DNA from: Virgibacillus sp. LDC-1
GTDB taxonomy: Bacteria > Bacillota > Bacilli > Bacillales > Amphibacillaceae
Reading direction: 5' to 3'
Length of the DNA stretch: 32,566 bases
NCBI RefSeq assembly: GCF_030137545.1
Contig: NZ_JARUVL010000022.1
Span: 1-32,566 of the forward strand
Under the pieces are notes generated by a model. That model had not been told where the DNA came from. It saw nothing but the letters and a program-made list of their open reading frames with translations, and searched no databases. Position numbers and translations under genes: made by a program. Below, one piece after another: positions 26,538 through 32,566 of the stretch (positions are counted from its first letter, which is position 1; every line of letters begins with the position of its first letter).

Positions 26538-28073
26538 ATGGAAACTCGTTCACAGTGGGGAACACGAGCAGGGTTTATTCTAGCAGCTGTTGGTTCAGCA
26601 GTTGGGCTAGGAAATATTTGGCGTTTTCCAGCAACAGCGTATGAAAATGGCGGGGGAGCGTTTTTGATTCCCTATCTTTTTGCATTACTTACAGCAGGGA
26701 TTCCGATACTAATCATGGAATTTACGATGGGGCATAAATATCGGGGATCTGCACCGCTAACATTTAAACGGATTCACAAGAAGTCAGAATTTGTTGGCTG
26801 GTGGGCAGTACTTGTATCATTTGTAATTTCTACCTATTATGCAGTAATTATTGCATGGGCGATGTCATATTCTGTATTTTCATTTAACTTAAATTGGGGC
26901 GAGGATACAGCATCCTTTTTAATTGGAGATTACTTAAATCGGACAGTTGATCCAGGTCAAGTGGGAAGCTTTGTACCGGGTGTTCTTATACCATTAATCA
27001 TTGTTTGGATTCTTGTATTAGGGATTTTATTTAAAGGGGTTAAAAAAGGTATTGAAATTGCTAACCGCATTTTTATTCCTGCTTTACTTATAATCTTTCT
27101 TATCATTGTTATTCGTGCGGTCACACTACCGGGTGCAGTTGATGGATTAGAAGCTTTCTTTAAGCCTGATTTCTCAAAAATACTAGAACCTGGTGTTTGG
27201 GTAGCGGCGTATGGTCAGATCTTCTTTAGTTTATCAATTGCATTTGCCATTATGATTACGTACTCGAGCTATTTACCAAAAAAGTCGGATATTACTAATA
27301 ATGCGTTTATTACTGGCTTTGGTAATTCAAGCTTTGAGCTTTTAGCTGGAATTGGGGTATTCGGGATCTTAGGATTTATGGCTGCGCAATCTGGTGTACC
27401 AGTAGATAAAGTAGTTGATGGAGGAGTGGGACTTGCATTTATTGTATTTCCACAAATTATAAATCAGTTCCCTGCCTTTAATGAGCTTTTTGGATTTCTG
27501 TTTTTTGCATCACTCGTGCTTGCAGGATTGACGTCACTCATGTCGATCACTGAAACATATGTTGCTGGACTTGTGGACAAATTTAAGATTTCTAGAACGA
27601 AAGCAGTTCTTTTTGGTGGCGGACTGGCAGCAATTATTTCCTTGCTTTTTGCAACACAAGGAGGACTATTCTTCCTAGATGCCGCCGATTACTTTATTAA
27701 TCAATTTGGTGTAGCGTTGCTTGGCTTAGTTGAAGTTGTTCTTATTGCATGGGTTTTCCGTAAGCTCAAGGAATTTCAAACACATGCAAATGAAATTTCG
27801 GATATTCGTCTTGGTTCTTGGTGGACAATAAGTGTTGGCTTTATTACACCGATTGTTCTTGGATATATGATGTTCGGTTTATTAAAGCAAAATATTATGA
27901 AAGAGTTTGATACAGATACTGGAAACTATGAGGGCTATCAAGATGCCTTTATTATGTGGGGAGGCTGGGCAGTAGCCATTGGTGCCCTTGTCATCGGGGT
28001 TATTATGGCCATGACGAAATGGAAAGCTACTTCTGCATCTTCTGAAATGGAACAAAAGAAGGAGGCTAAATAA
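26538..28073 (+). CDS. Neurotransmitter:sodium symporter family amino-acid importer, MetP-like
   Basis: The 511-residue LeuT-fold transporter of the NSS/SNF family imports an amino acid with sodium. The first helix contains AAVGSAVGLGNIWRFPATAY with the unwound GLGNIWRFP sodium/substrate site, followed by ENGGGAFLIPYL. Some 11-12 helices follow. The immediately downstream 35-codon gene is a MetS-type partner. Such pairs (MetPS of Corynebacterium) import methionine and alanine, which suggests but does not prove the substrate. AAGGGGAGGTACATGT precedes the ATG, and a consensus promoter lies upstream. It has no counterpart between yunB and lytH in B. subtilis, so it was added with the NhaC gene. 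Confidence 0.9.
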   Translation: METRSQWGTRAGFILAAVGSAVGLGNIWRFPATAYENGGGAFLIPYLFALLTAGIPILIMEFTMGHKYRGSAPLTFKRIHKKSEFVGWWAVLVSFVISTYYAVIIAWAMSYSVFSFNLNWGEDTASFLIGDYLNRTVDPGQVGSFVPGVLIPLIIVWILVLGILFKGVKKGIEIANRIFIPALLIIFLIIVIRAVTLPGAVDGLEAFFKPDFSKILEPGVWVAAYGQIFFSLSIAFAIMITYSSYLPKKSDITNNAFITGFGNSSFELLAGIGVFGILGFMAAQSGVPVDKVVDGGVGLAFIVFPQIINQFPAFNELFGFLFFASLVLAGLTSLMSITETYVAGLVDKFKISRTKAVLFGGGLAAIISLLFATQGGLFFLDAADYFINQFGVALLGLVEVVLIAWVFRKLKEFQTHANEISDIRLGSWWTISVGFITPIVLGYMMFGLLKQNIMKEFDTDTGNYEGYQDAFIMWGGWAVAIGALVIGVIMAMTKWKATSASSEMEQKKEAK

Positions 28074-28181
28074 ATGAGTGGTGGAGCAATTACCGTTATG
28101 ATTTTAGGAATTGTTATTCTATGGGGCGGTTTAGCCGCAAGTATTATGCATGCTGTTAAAAAGGGGAAAGAAGCAAATTAA
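28074..28181 (+). CDS. MetS-type small subunit of the NSS transporter
   Basis: This 35-residue protein starts right after the transporter stop, behind AGGAGGCTAAATAA. It is one hydrophobic helix (AITVMILGIVILWGGLAASI) with a basic C-terminal tail (HAVKKGKEAN). This is the size and pattern of the MetS family NSS small subunits, which are needed for transport by their partners. The order and 0-bp gap to the transporter gene support the call. Confidence 0.85.
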   Translation: MSGGAITVMILGIVILWGGLAASIMHAVKKGKEAN

Positions 28182-28190
28182 ATGATATAG

Positions 28191-28334
28191 AATAGGCTAG
28201 GACAAAAGATTTCTAATCGACAGAATCCGAATAAAGATCGCGCCTGTACCTGTGGTGAAAGCGCACCTACTTTCAAACTGCGATGCAGTTATTCGGGTTT
28301 TGATTTAGAAGCTATCATTTGTTCTAGCCTTATT
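28191..28334. repeat. 144-bp imperfect palindrome between convergent genes
   Basis: AATAGGCTAGGACAAA (28191-28206) is matched, inverted, by TTTGTTCTAGCCTTATT (28318-28334). Inner pairs include TTCTAATC with GATTTAGAA, CCGAATAA with TTATTCGG, and a GCGC centre (GATCGCGCC and GAAAGCGCACC). The element fills the gap between the MetS gene and lytH. It could fold into one long hairpin that ends transcription from both sides. Its layout suggests a dispersed, MITE-like or REP-like repeat, but no second copy lies in this window. Confidence 0.65.
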
Positions 28335-28379
28335 TTCTAATCTAAAGCATGTTCAAGCGAATGACATTTGGTTTAGTTG

Positions 28380-29345
28380 TTATTTTGCTTTCGCCATTCG
28401 CTCCCATTTACGAAGGTATGGGTAAGGATCAAAAGACCATTCACTATGACCATTGTCTTTATACATACCATAGTGTAGATGAGGAGGAAACTTTCCGGAA
28501 GTTCCTGGAGGGCCATAACCACTAGAACCAACACTTCCAAGTTCATCCCCAGGCTTTACAACTTGTCCAACCTTTATATTATCCGCATAGCCGTTTAAAT
28601 GCCCATAGTAATGATAAATGTTAAAAATATCGCGAATTCCAATTCGCCAACCACCATATAAATTCCATCCCTTCATTTCAATGACTCCATATGTTGTTGA
28701 CTTTACAGGGGTTCCATAGCCAGCAAAAATATCCGTTCCTTCATGAATTCGTAGCCCTCCGAATCCACGTCTATCTCCCCACGTGCTTCGATAGCTGTAA
28801 TTGTGACGAATCGAAACTGGGAAATCACGATCTGTTAAATTAACGTGTTGGAATTTCTTCAACACCTTTGCTGTATTTTTGATCGTCTGTACGGTTAAGT
28901 CCCGTTTATAATAATTCCATAGGGCAATACGAATTTCATCATCTGTGATACCATACTGTAAAATGATTGTTGCTATCGTATAAAGAATATCTTCAGGATC
29001 CTCAGCATCAGCCTTTCCATCTCCATTTCCATCCTTACCCTGTCCATTAAAAAGGTCTATTATAATGGTATCCTTACTTAATGTACTATTTCCAAGGCCA
29101 TACCAAATCTCTTCTGGAATAGAAATGGATACAATATGATCATCCTTATCCTTTTGAATCTGTCGCTCATACTGATCAATGGCAGCTAAGTAGTACCAGG
29201 GAACCTGTGTTAGAGCTTCGGTTTTTTTGTATACTGCCATTCGCTGTTCATAAATGTCAGATTGCTTTTCTGCTGCATGAACAGGATTCGTGAGAAAAAT
29301 GAATATAAGTGGGATAAAGCTGTATAATAGCTTTTTGCTAACCAT
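28380..29345 (-). CDS. lytH: LytH (YunA), M23-family peptidoglycan endopeptidase
   Basis: In B. subtilis, LytH is a sporulation L-Ala-D-Glu endopeptidase that shapes cortex peptidoglycan. The 321-residue protein has a signal peptide (KKLLYSFIPLIFIFLTNPVHA, cleavage near residue 24). A helical domain contains a Ca-binding-like DGNGDGKADAED loop at 105-116. The LytM/M23 metalloprotease domain has zinc ligands His201 and Asp205 (RIHEGTD) and His291 of PPHLHYG, with His289 catalytic. Length fits the family. GGAGGTGACGAAAT precedes the ATG. It is the second gene after yutC on the minus strand, 32 bp apart, so the two may be co-transcribed. Confidence 0.9.
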   Translation of the reverse strand: MVSKKLLYSFIPLIFIFLTNPVHAAEKQSDIYEQRMAVYKKTEALTQVPWYYLAAIDQYERQIQKDKDDHIVSISIPEEIWYGLGNSTLSKDTIIIDLFNGQGKDGNGDGKADAEDPEDILYTIATIILQYGITDDEIRIALWNYYKRDLTVQTIKNTAKVLKKFQHVNLTDRDFPVSIRHNYSYRSTWGDRRGFGGLRIHEGTDIFAGYGTPVKSTTYGVIEMKGWNLYGGWRIGIRDIFNIYHYYGHLNGYADNIKVGQVVKPGDELGSVGSSGYGPPGTSGKFPPHLHYGMYKDNGHSEWSFDPYPYLRKWERMAKAK

Positions 29346-29377
29346 ATTTCGTCACCTCCTTTTCTTTGTATTCTATT

Positions 29378-29947
29378 TTATTTGTTCTTCGCATCTTGTT
29401 CATATCCCTGTGGAGATTGTTTCATTTCATTGATGATGCGCTTTAACGTATGTTGATAATCCCTTTCTGAAGTCATGTCATGATGCATGCTTTGAATAAA
29501 AGGAATTAGTGAAGCGTCCTCTGAAACATACACTTTAAAATATCTTGGCATCATAGACAGTGCTGTTCGCTTCGCCATATCAGTAGCATCATTGGATGAT
29601 AAAGCTTCATTTTTTTCATAAGCAATTAAGACTTCTTTATCGGTAACAAGTGTTGCAATTTCAATGAATCCTTCATTCCTTAATATGACTCGGGCAATCA
29701 TGTCAGCCATTTTATTACGGTCGATTGTTAATGTGGGGTTGTTTTCTCTATCTTGCTCTAGTTGATCTCGTTTGTAATTTACATATCCAATTCTTTTATC
29801 AAATTCGGTATCAGCCGGGCTTTCTTGATTTCTGGCGGGATCAAGCTCTTTTGAAAGCTTTTCTCGTTCATTCAACGCGCCATTGCCATTTGTACATCCG
29901 ACTAAGAAAATAAGAACGATGAAGAGGGATATAAGTTTTGTTCGCAT
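29378..29947 (-). CDS. yutC: YhcN/YlaJ-family sporulation lipoprotein, YutC-like
   Basis: The 189-residue lipoprotein has the signal LISLFIVLIFLVGC, with Cys18 as the lipidated residue. The C-terminal YhcN/YlaJ domain contains IDRNKMADMIARVILRN, then ATLVTDKEVLIAYEKN and MMPRYFKVYVSED. Members are made in the forespore and located in the spore membrane. GGAGGTAAATGGG precedes the ATG. The neighbour lytH is also a sporulation gene, so shared sporulation control is likely, although I see no certain late sigma-factor box. Synteny with B. subtilis yutC supports the name. Confidence 0.82.
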   Translation of the reverse strand: MRTKLISLFIVLIFLVGCTNGNGALNEREKLSKELDPARNQESPADTEFDKRIGYVNYKRDQLEQDRENNPTLTIDRNKMADMIARVILRNEGFIEIATLVTDKEVLIAYEKNEALSSNDATDMAKRTALSMMPRYFKVYVSEDASLIPFIQSMHHDMTSERDYQHTLKRIINEMKQSPQGYEQDAKNK

Positions 29948-30088
29948 CCCATTTACCTCCTAAAGTAAGCTATATTATAATTAGTTTGGAATAAAGCTTC
30001 AAAAACATACAAGTAAATATTCAATATAGGTAGTGGAACAAATAGAAAATATGATAAACTAAAGGCAGCTTAAGTGGGGTGAAGTTAG

Positions 30089-30364
30089 TTGATTGAATTA
30101 TTTGGAAAAGAATATGAGCTCATAGAAAATATAAAAGAAGGATTTCAGGAAGAGGCAATAAAAGAACGGTATTCAGATATCTTAAAAAAATATGATTATA
30201 TTGTAGGAGATTGGGGCTATGAACAGCTTCGATTAAAGGGATTCTTTGAAGATAGTCATCCAAAGGCTACCTACGATACGAAAATAAGTGCATTAGACGA
30301 TTATTTATATGAATACTGTAACTTCGGTTGCGCCTATTTCGTGCTTCATAAAATAACGAAATAA
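30089..30364 (+). CDS. yutD: YutD family protein (DUF1027)
   Basis: The 91-residue protein matches the conserved Firmicutes YutD family, of unknown function. Characteristic segments are YSDILKKYDYIVGDWGYEQL, RLKGFFEDSHPKATYDTKI and YEYCNFGCAYFVLHK near the C-terminus. The start is TTG 30089, behind GGGGTGAAG, because no ATG lies at the N-terminus. It is divergent from yutC, with 141 bp holding both promoters. It ends before a terminator shared with the convergent gene. Confidence 0.85.
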   Translation: MIELFGKEYELIENIKEGFQEEAIKERYSDILKKYDYIVGDWGYEQLRLKGFFEDSHPKATYDTKISALDDYLYEYCNFGCAYFVLHKITK

Positions 30365-30370
30365 AGGAAG

Positions 30371-30407
30371 AAGGGTCTCCAGCTTTAGCATGAAAGGAGC
30401 CCCTTTT
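30371..30407. terminator. Terminator between two convergent genes
   Basis: AAGGGTCTCC (30371-30380) pairs with GGAGCCCCTT (30396-30405), with one mismatch and a 15-base loop, then TT. It lies between the stops of yutD and the small minus-strand gene and could serve both. Confidence 0.6.
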
Positions 30408-30414
30408 CCCGTTC

Positions 30415-30678
30415 TTATTCTTCCCAAGCTTCATCATGGATGGGATGAGCACCAGGTGCTTGTCTTGGTAAATCATCGTGTTGCTCCTTATCTGCATAGA
30501 CAAACGCGCTTTGTCGTCGTTGTCCTTTTTTCCATGAAGATGATTTACTAAAGATTGGATCATCTCTACGAATAGCAGAACCAAATGGCCCTTCAGGAAA
30601 TTCCTCTGGAACTAAGTTCTCCCGTTGTTTTTCAACACTAGAGACGTCCGTGTATTGTTCTTTATCTTTTTCCTTCAT
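30415..30678 (-). CDS. Small hydrophilic conserved protein of unknown function
   Basis: The 87-residue, highly charged protein has no membrane segment. It contains VPEEFPEGPFGSAI, a DDPIFSKSSSWKKGQRR stretch and a Pro/His-rich end (LPRQAPGAHPIHDEAWEE). I recall similar small proteins in Bacillaceae with an EEFPEGPYG core and a LPRQ-PGAHPTHD ending, usually annotated only as cytosolic or hypothetical protein. The frame is open to 30738, but ATG 30678 is preferred because AAAGGGCGGTG precedes it. The competing minus-strand frame at 30267-30584 is rejected. Confidence 0.65.
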   Translation of the reverse strand: MKEKDKEQYTDVSSVEKQRENLVPEEFPEGPFGSAIRRDDPIFSKSSSWKKGQRRQSAFVYADKEQHDDLPRQAPGAHPIHDEAWEE

Positions 30679-30835
30679 ACGATGCACCGCCCTTTCTTTT
30701 GATAGCTTTTGCAAATCGCCGATTATTTTTCCTTCCAAAAATTAGCTGGTTATATTTTCGAAATGGAAATAAGGTTCATTCAAAAAGTCCCATATGATAT
30801 GATAAGAGTGAATGATTGCATACGGAGGGGTTACG

Positions 30836-31273
30836 ATGTATTTTGTCGATCGAACTAAAATAGAGAAAATATTACAGTATTTGGATAGTGTTTTAGAAGA
30901 AGTAAAACAAATGTCTCCCAATTCCTTTGGAGAAAAACTGGCATTAGAACGAGCAAGTCAAGTTATCATTGAAGCAATTTTAGATGTTGGAAATATGATG
31001 ATTGACGGTTTTATTATGCGTGATCCAGGTAGTTATACAGATATAATTGACATCCTGGGTGATGAACAAGTTTTACCTAAAGGAGAATTAGATCAATACA
31101 AGGAAATTATTCACTTGCGTAAAATGCTAGTGAATGCGTATATAGCGGTAGAGCATGATCAATTGTACGAAACGGTACATAAGCATTTACCGATGCTTGA
31201 GCAGTTTGGTGTCCATGTCCGAACTTACTTACAAAATGAGTTAGGTGTTGCGAATGCATTCACTAATGAATGA
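30836..31273 (+). CDS. yutE: HepT-like (DUF86) protein YutE
   Basis: The 145-residue, all-helical protein is of the DUF86/HepT-like family. HepT members are RNase toxins with an R-x4-H-x-Y motif paired with an MntA nucleotidyltransferase antitoxin. YutE is the solitary, syntenic Bacillus member. Here the motif reads RKMLVNAY (Arg95, Asn100, Tyr102), so the catalytic His is Asn, and no mntA-like gene is adjacent. A toxin role is therefore unlikely. GGAGGGG stands before ATG 30836; the in-frame ATG at 30812 lacks a site. The stop overlaps the possible start of the next gene, suggesting an operon. Confidence 0.8.
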   Translation: MYFVDRTKIEKILQYLDSVLEEVKQMSPNSFGEKLALERASQVIIEAILDVGNMMIDGFIMRDPGSYTDIIDILGDEQVLPKGELDQYKEIIHLRKMLVNAYIAVEHDQLYETVHKHLPMLEQFGVHVRTYLQNELGVANAFTNE

Positions 31274-31284
31274 TGCAGGTGATC

Positions 31285-31926
31285 ATGTTGAATAAACATG
31301 TTTCTACAAAGGAAAGGATACTGCTGACACTAAAGAAATGTAATGAAATGACTATCGATGAAATAACGGCGTTTTTTCCAATTTCGGATATTGCCGTACG
31401 TAAGCATGTGCGGGAATTGGAAAAGCAAGGGCTAGTTAAGAAGAATACGATTAAGCAGAAAATTGGTCGACCTTATCACACGTATAGTTTATCTAAATTA
31501 GGTCATGATACTTTTCCAAATCAATATGAGCAGCTCCCAGTCGAACTTCTACAGGATTTAGAGGAAATGCAAGGAAAAGATGCGGTACTTGCGCTTTTAA
31601 ATAAACGAGCAGCGCGTGAAAAAACGGATCTCCAAGCAGAATTGACTGCGGATAATATACAGGACAAAGCAACTGAAATGGCAAAGCTACAAGAAAAGAA
31701 AGGGTACATGATTGAGGTTGAACAAATAGAGGATGGACTTGTAGAAATTCGTAATTATCACTGTCCTATTGCCAATATTGCTTCAAGCTATCAGCAAGTA
31801 TGTAACAATGAAAAGAAGATGTATGAGGAAATTTTTGCAGATAGTGAGGTAATTGCACATACTTGTATTACAGATGGCGAACCATTATGTAAGTGGACGA
31901 TTAAGAAAAAGGAAAAGGATGATTAA
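31285..31926 (+). CDS. HTH transcriptional regulator with a C-terminal four-cysteine domain (SufR-like)
   Basis: The 213-residue protein starts with a DeoR/ArsR-type winged helix: TKERILLTLKKCNEMTIDEI, then DIAVRKHVRELEKQGLVKK and GRPYHTYSLSKLG as the wing. A coiled-coil-like linker is followed by a domain with Cys160, Cys173, Cys194 and Cys202 (C-x12-C-x20-C-x7-C, ending PLCKWTI). The layout resembles SufR-type regulators that sense iron-sulfur or redox state, though the spacing differs from the cyanobacterial C-x12-C-x13-C-x14-C. Possible starts are ATG 31285 and TTG 31288 (AGGTGA five bases before the TTG); ATG 31270 would overlap yutE. It lies directly after yutE and just before an IS. 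Confidence 0.7.
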   Translation: MLNKHVSTKERILLTLKKCNEMTIDEITAFFPISDIAVRKHVRELEKQGLVKKNTIKQKIGRPYHTYSLSKLGHDTFPNQYEQLPVELLQDLEEMQGKDAVLALLNKRAAREKTDLQAELTADNIQDKATEMAKLQEKKGYMIEVEQIEDGLVEIRNYHCPIANIASSYQQVCNNEKKMYEEIFADSEVIAHTCITDGEPLCKWTIKKKEKDD

Positions 31927-31930
31927 TCAT

Positions 31931-32566
31931 TGTACTGAACCCATAAAGTTAGACTAAATTATTAAGCAGATAATTGGCTGGTTTGTTTCCGGTATTCAAC
32001 TGGACTCATTCCAGTCAATTTTTCTTTAATCCGTTTATTATTGTAGTAATCAATATATTGCTTTATCGCATATTCTAATGCTTCAAATGATTCATATACA
32101 ATACCATAATACATTTCTTGTTTCATTATCCCAAAGAAATTTTCCATAGGTGAATTATCTAGACAATTTCCACGACGTGACATGCTTTGAAAAATACGAT
32201 TGTCTTTTAACTTTTTACTAAATGCTTTCATTTGATACGCCCAGCCCTGATCAGTATGAACCGTTGTACGATAAGGCCATTGCTTCGCAATTGTGACCAC
32301 TTCTTCTAATCCATCTAATTTTGCCTTCGCGTTCGGCCTTTTTGACAATTGATACGTTAGAATCTCACCATTGAACATATCTAAATAAGGGTCAAGATAT
32401 GCTTTTTTAATCACAACTTTCCCGTTTTGATCCTTTGTATAATACTTTAATTCAGTTGTATCAGTCGTTATCTTTTGACGTGGAAGAGGTGTATTGAATC
32501 TACGATTTATACGATTAGTTGCAATCTTACCTACTGAACCTTTATAAGAATTATACTTTCTAGACT
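31931..32566 (-). mobile_element. IS3-family (IS150-like) insertion sequence, 3' part
   Basis: The end at 31931 reads TGTACTGAACCCATAAAGTT, close to the known IS150-type end TGTACTGCACCC. It lies 5 bp after the stop of the preceding regulator. The element runs past the right edge of the window. It is a different element from the remnant near 6253, whose end begins TGTGAACCCC. Confidence 0.85.
31962..32566 (-). CDS. IS3-family transposase OrfB (DDE integrase), partial at the window edge
   Basis: The frame stays open from the stop at 31962 to the right edge, giving about 200 C-terminal residues of OrfB. The rve/DDE core is visible: ITTDTTELKYY (first Asp), TVHTDQGWAYQ (second Asp) and GNCLDNSPMENFFGIMKQEM (Glu within the conserved SPMENFF-K block). 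It ends with NNKRIKEKLTGMSPVEYR, the standard IS150-group tail. The GTG codon at 32414 is internal. The part seen is intact, so the element may be active. Confidence 0.92.
   Translation of the reverse strand, partial: SRKYNSYKGSVGKIATNRINRRFNTPLPRQKITTDTTELKYYTKDQNGKVVIKKAYLDPYLDMFNGEILTYQLSKRPNAKAKLDGLEEVVTIAKQWPYRTTVHTDQGWAYQMKAFSKKLKDNRIFQSMSRRGNCLDNSPMENFFGIMKQEMYYGIVYESFEALEYAIKQYIDYYNNKRIKEKLTGMSPVEYRKQTSQLSA

Noticed and set aside
30267-30584. Minus-strand frame overlapping yutD and the small hydrophilic protein
   Set aside because: It overlaps two better-supported genes and the terminator, and shows no family pattern.

Overview
The window looks like chromosome from a low-GC Bacillota of the family Bacillaceae. 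The right third preserves the Bacillus subtilis yun/yut gene set (yunE, yunD, yunC, yunB, lytH/yunA, yutC, yutD, yutE), including sporulation genes. Several transporters are of sodium-coupled families, TTG starts are common and Shine-Dalgarno sites are strong. A moderately halophilic or alkaliphilic genus near Oceanobacillus/Virgibacillus is plausible, but the genus cannot be fixed from the sequence alone.

Bases 1-7500 are a decayed accessory region. It holds the end of a probable IS256-type element, a tyrosine integrase gene broken by two in-frame stops, a remnant of an S24-type phage repressor, and a small secreted protein. These are followed by a tight four-gene cassette: NTP_transf_5-type nucleotidyltransferase, nucleoside-diphosphate-kinase-like protein, amino-acid-kinase-family enzyme and class III aminotransferase. 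The 3' end of the cassette is cut by an IS3-family remnant. A second integrase fragment and an acyltransferase-3 pseudogene follow. The cassette is the least familiar part of the window and resembles a small biosynthetic pathway that makes a nucleotidylated or phosphorylated amino compound.

Bases 7908-20719 are a complete type I-C CRISPR-Cas locus (cas3, cas5c, cas8c, cas7, cas4, cas1, cas2). A leader with a conspicuous 10-bp inverted repeat follows, then an array that I count as 73 repeats and 72 spacers. Four spacer positions are copies of others, so the array has been rearranged by recombination between repeats. All Cas catalytic residues that I checked are present. The array ends only 79 bp before yunE, with no terminator visible.

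Bases 20799-31926 are core genome. The yunE-yunD-yunC genes are followed by yunB. A lysine riboswitch with a clear terminator then controls an NhaC-type transporter, predicted to import lysine. Next comes a consensus sigma-A promoter driving an NSS-family transporter with its 35-residue MetS-type small subunit, and a 144-bp imperfect palindrome. Then come the convergent yutC-lytH pair, yutD, a small hydrophilic protein, yutE and an HTH regulator with a four-cysteine C-terminal domain. The window ends inside an IS3-family (IS150-like) element whose transposase runs off the right edge.
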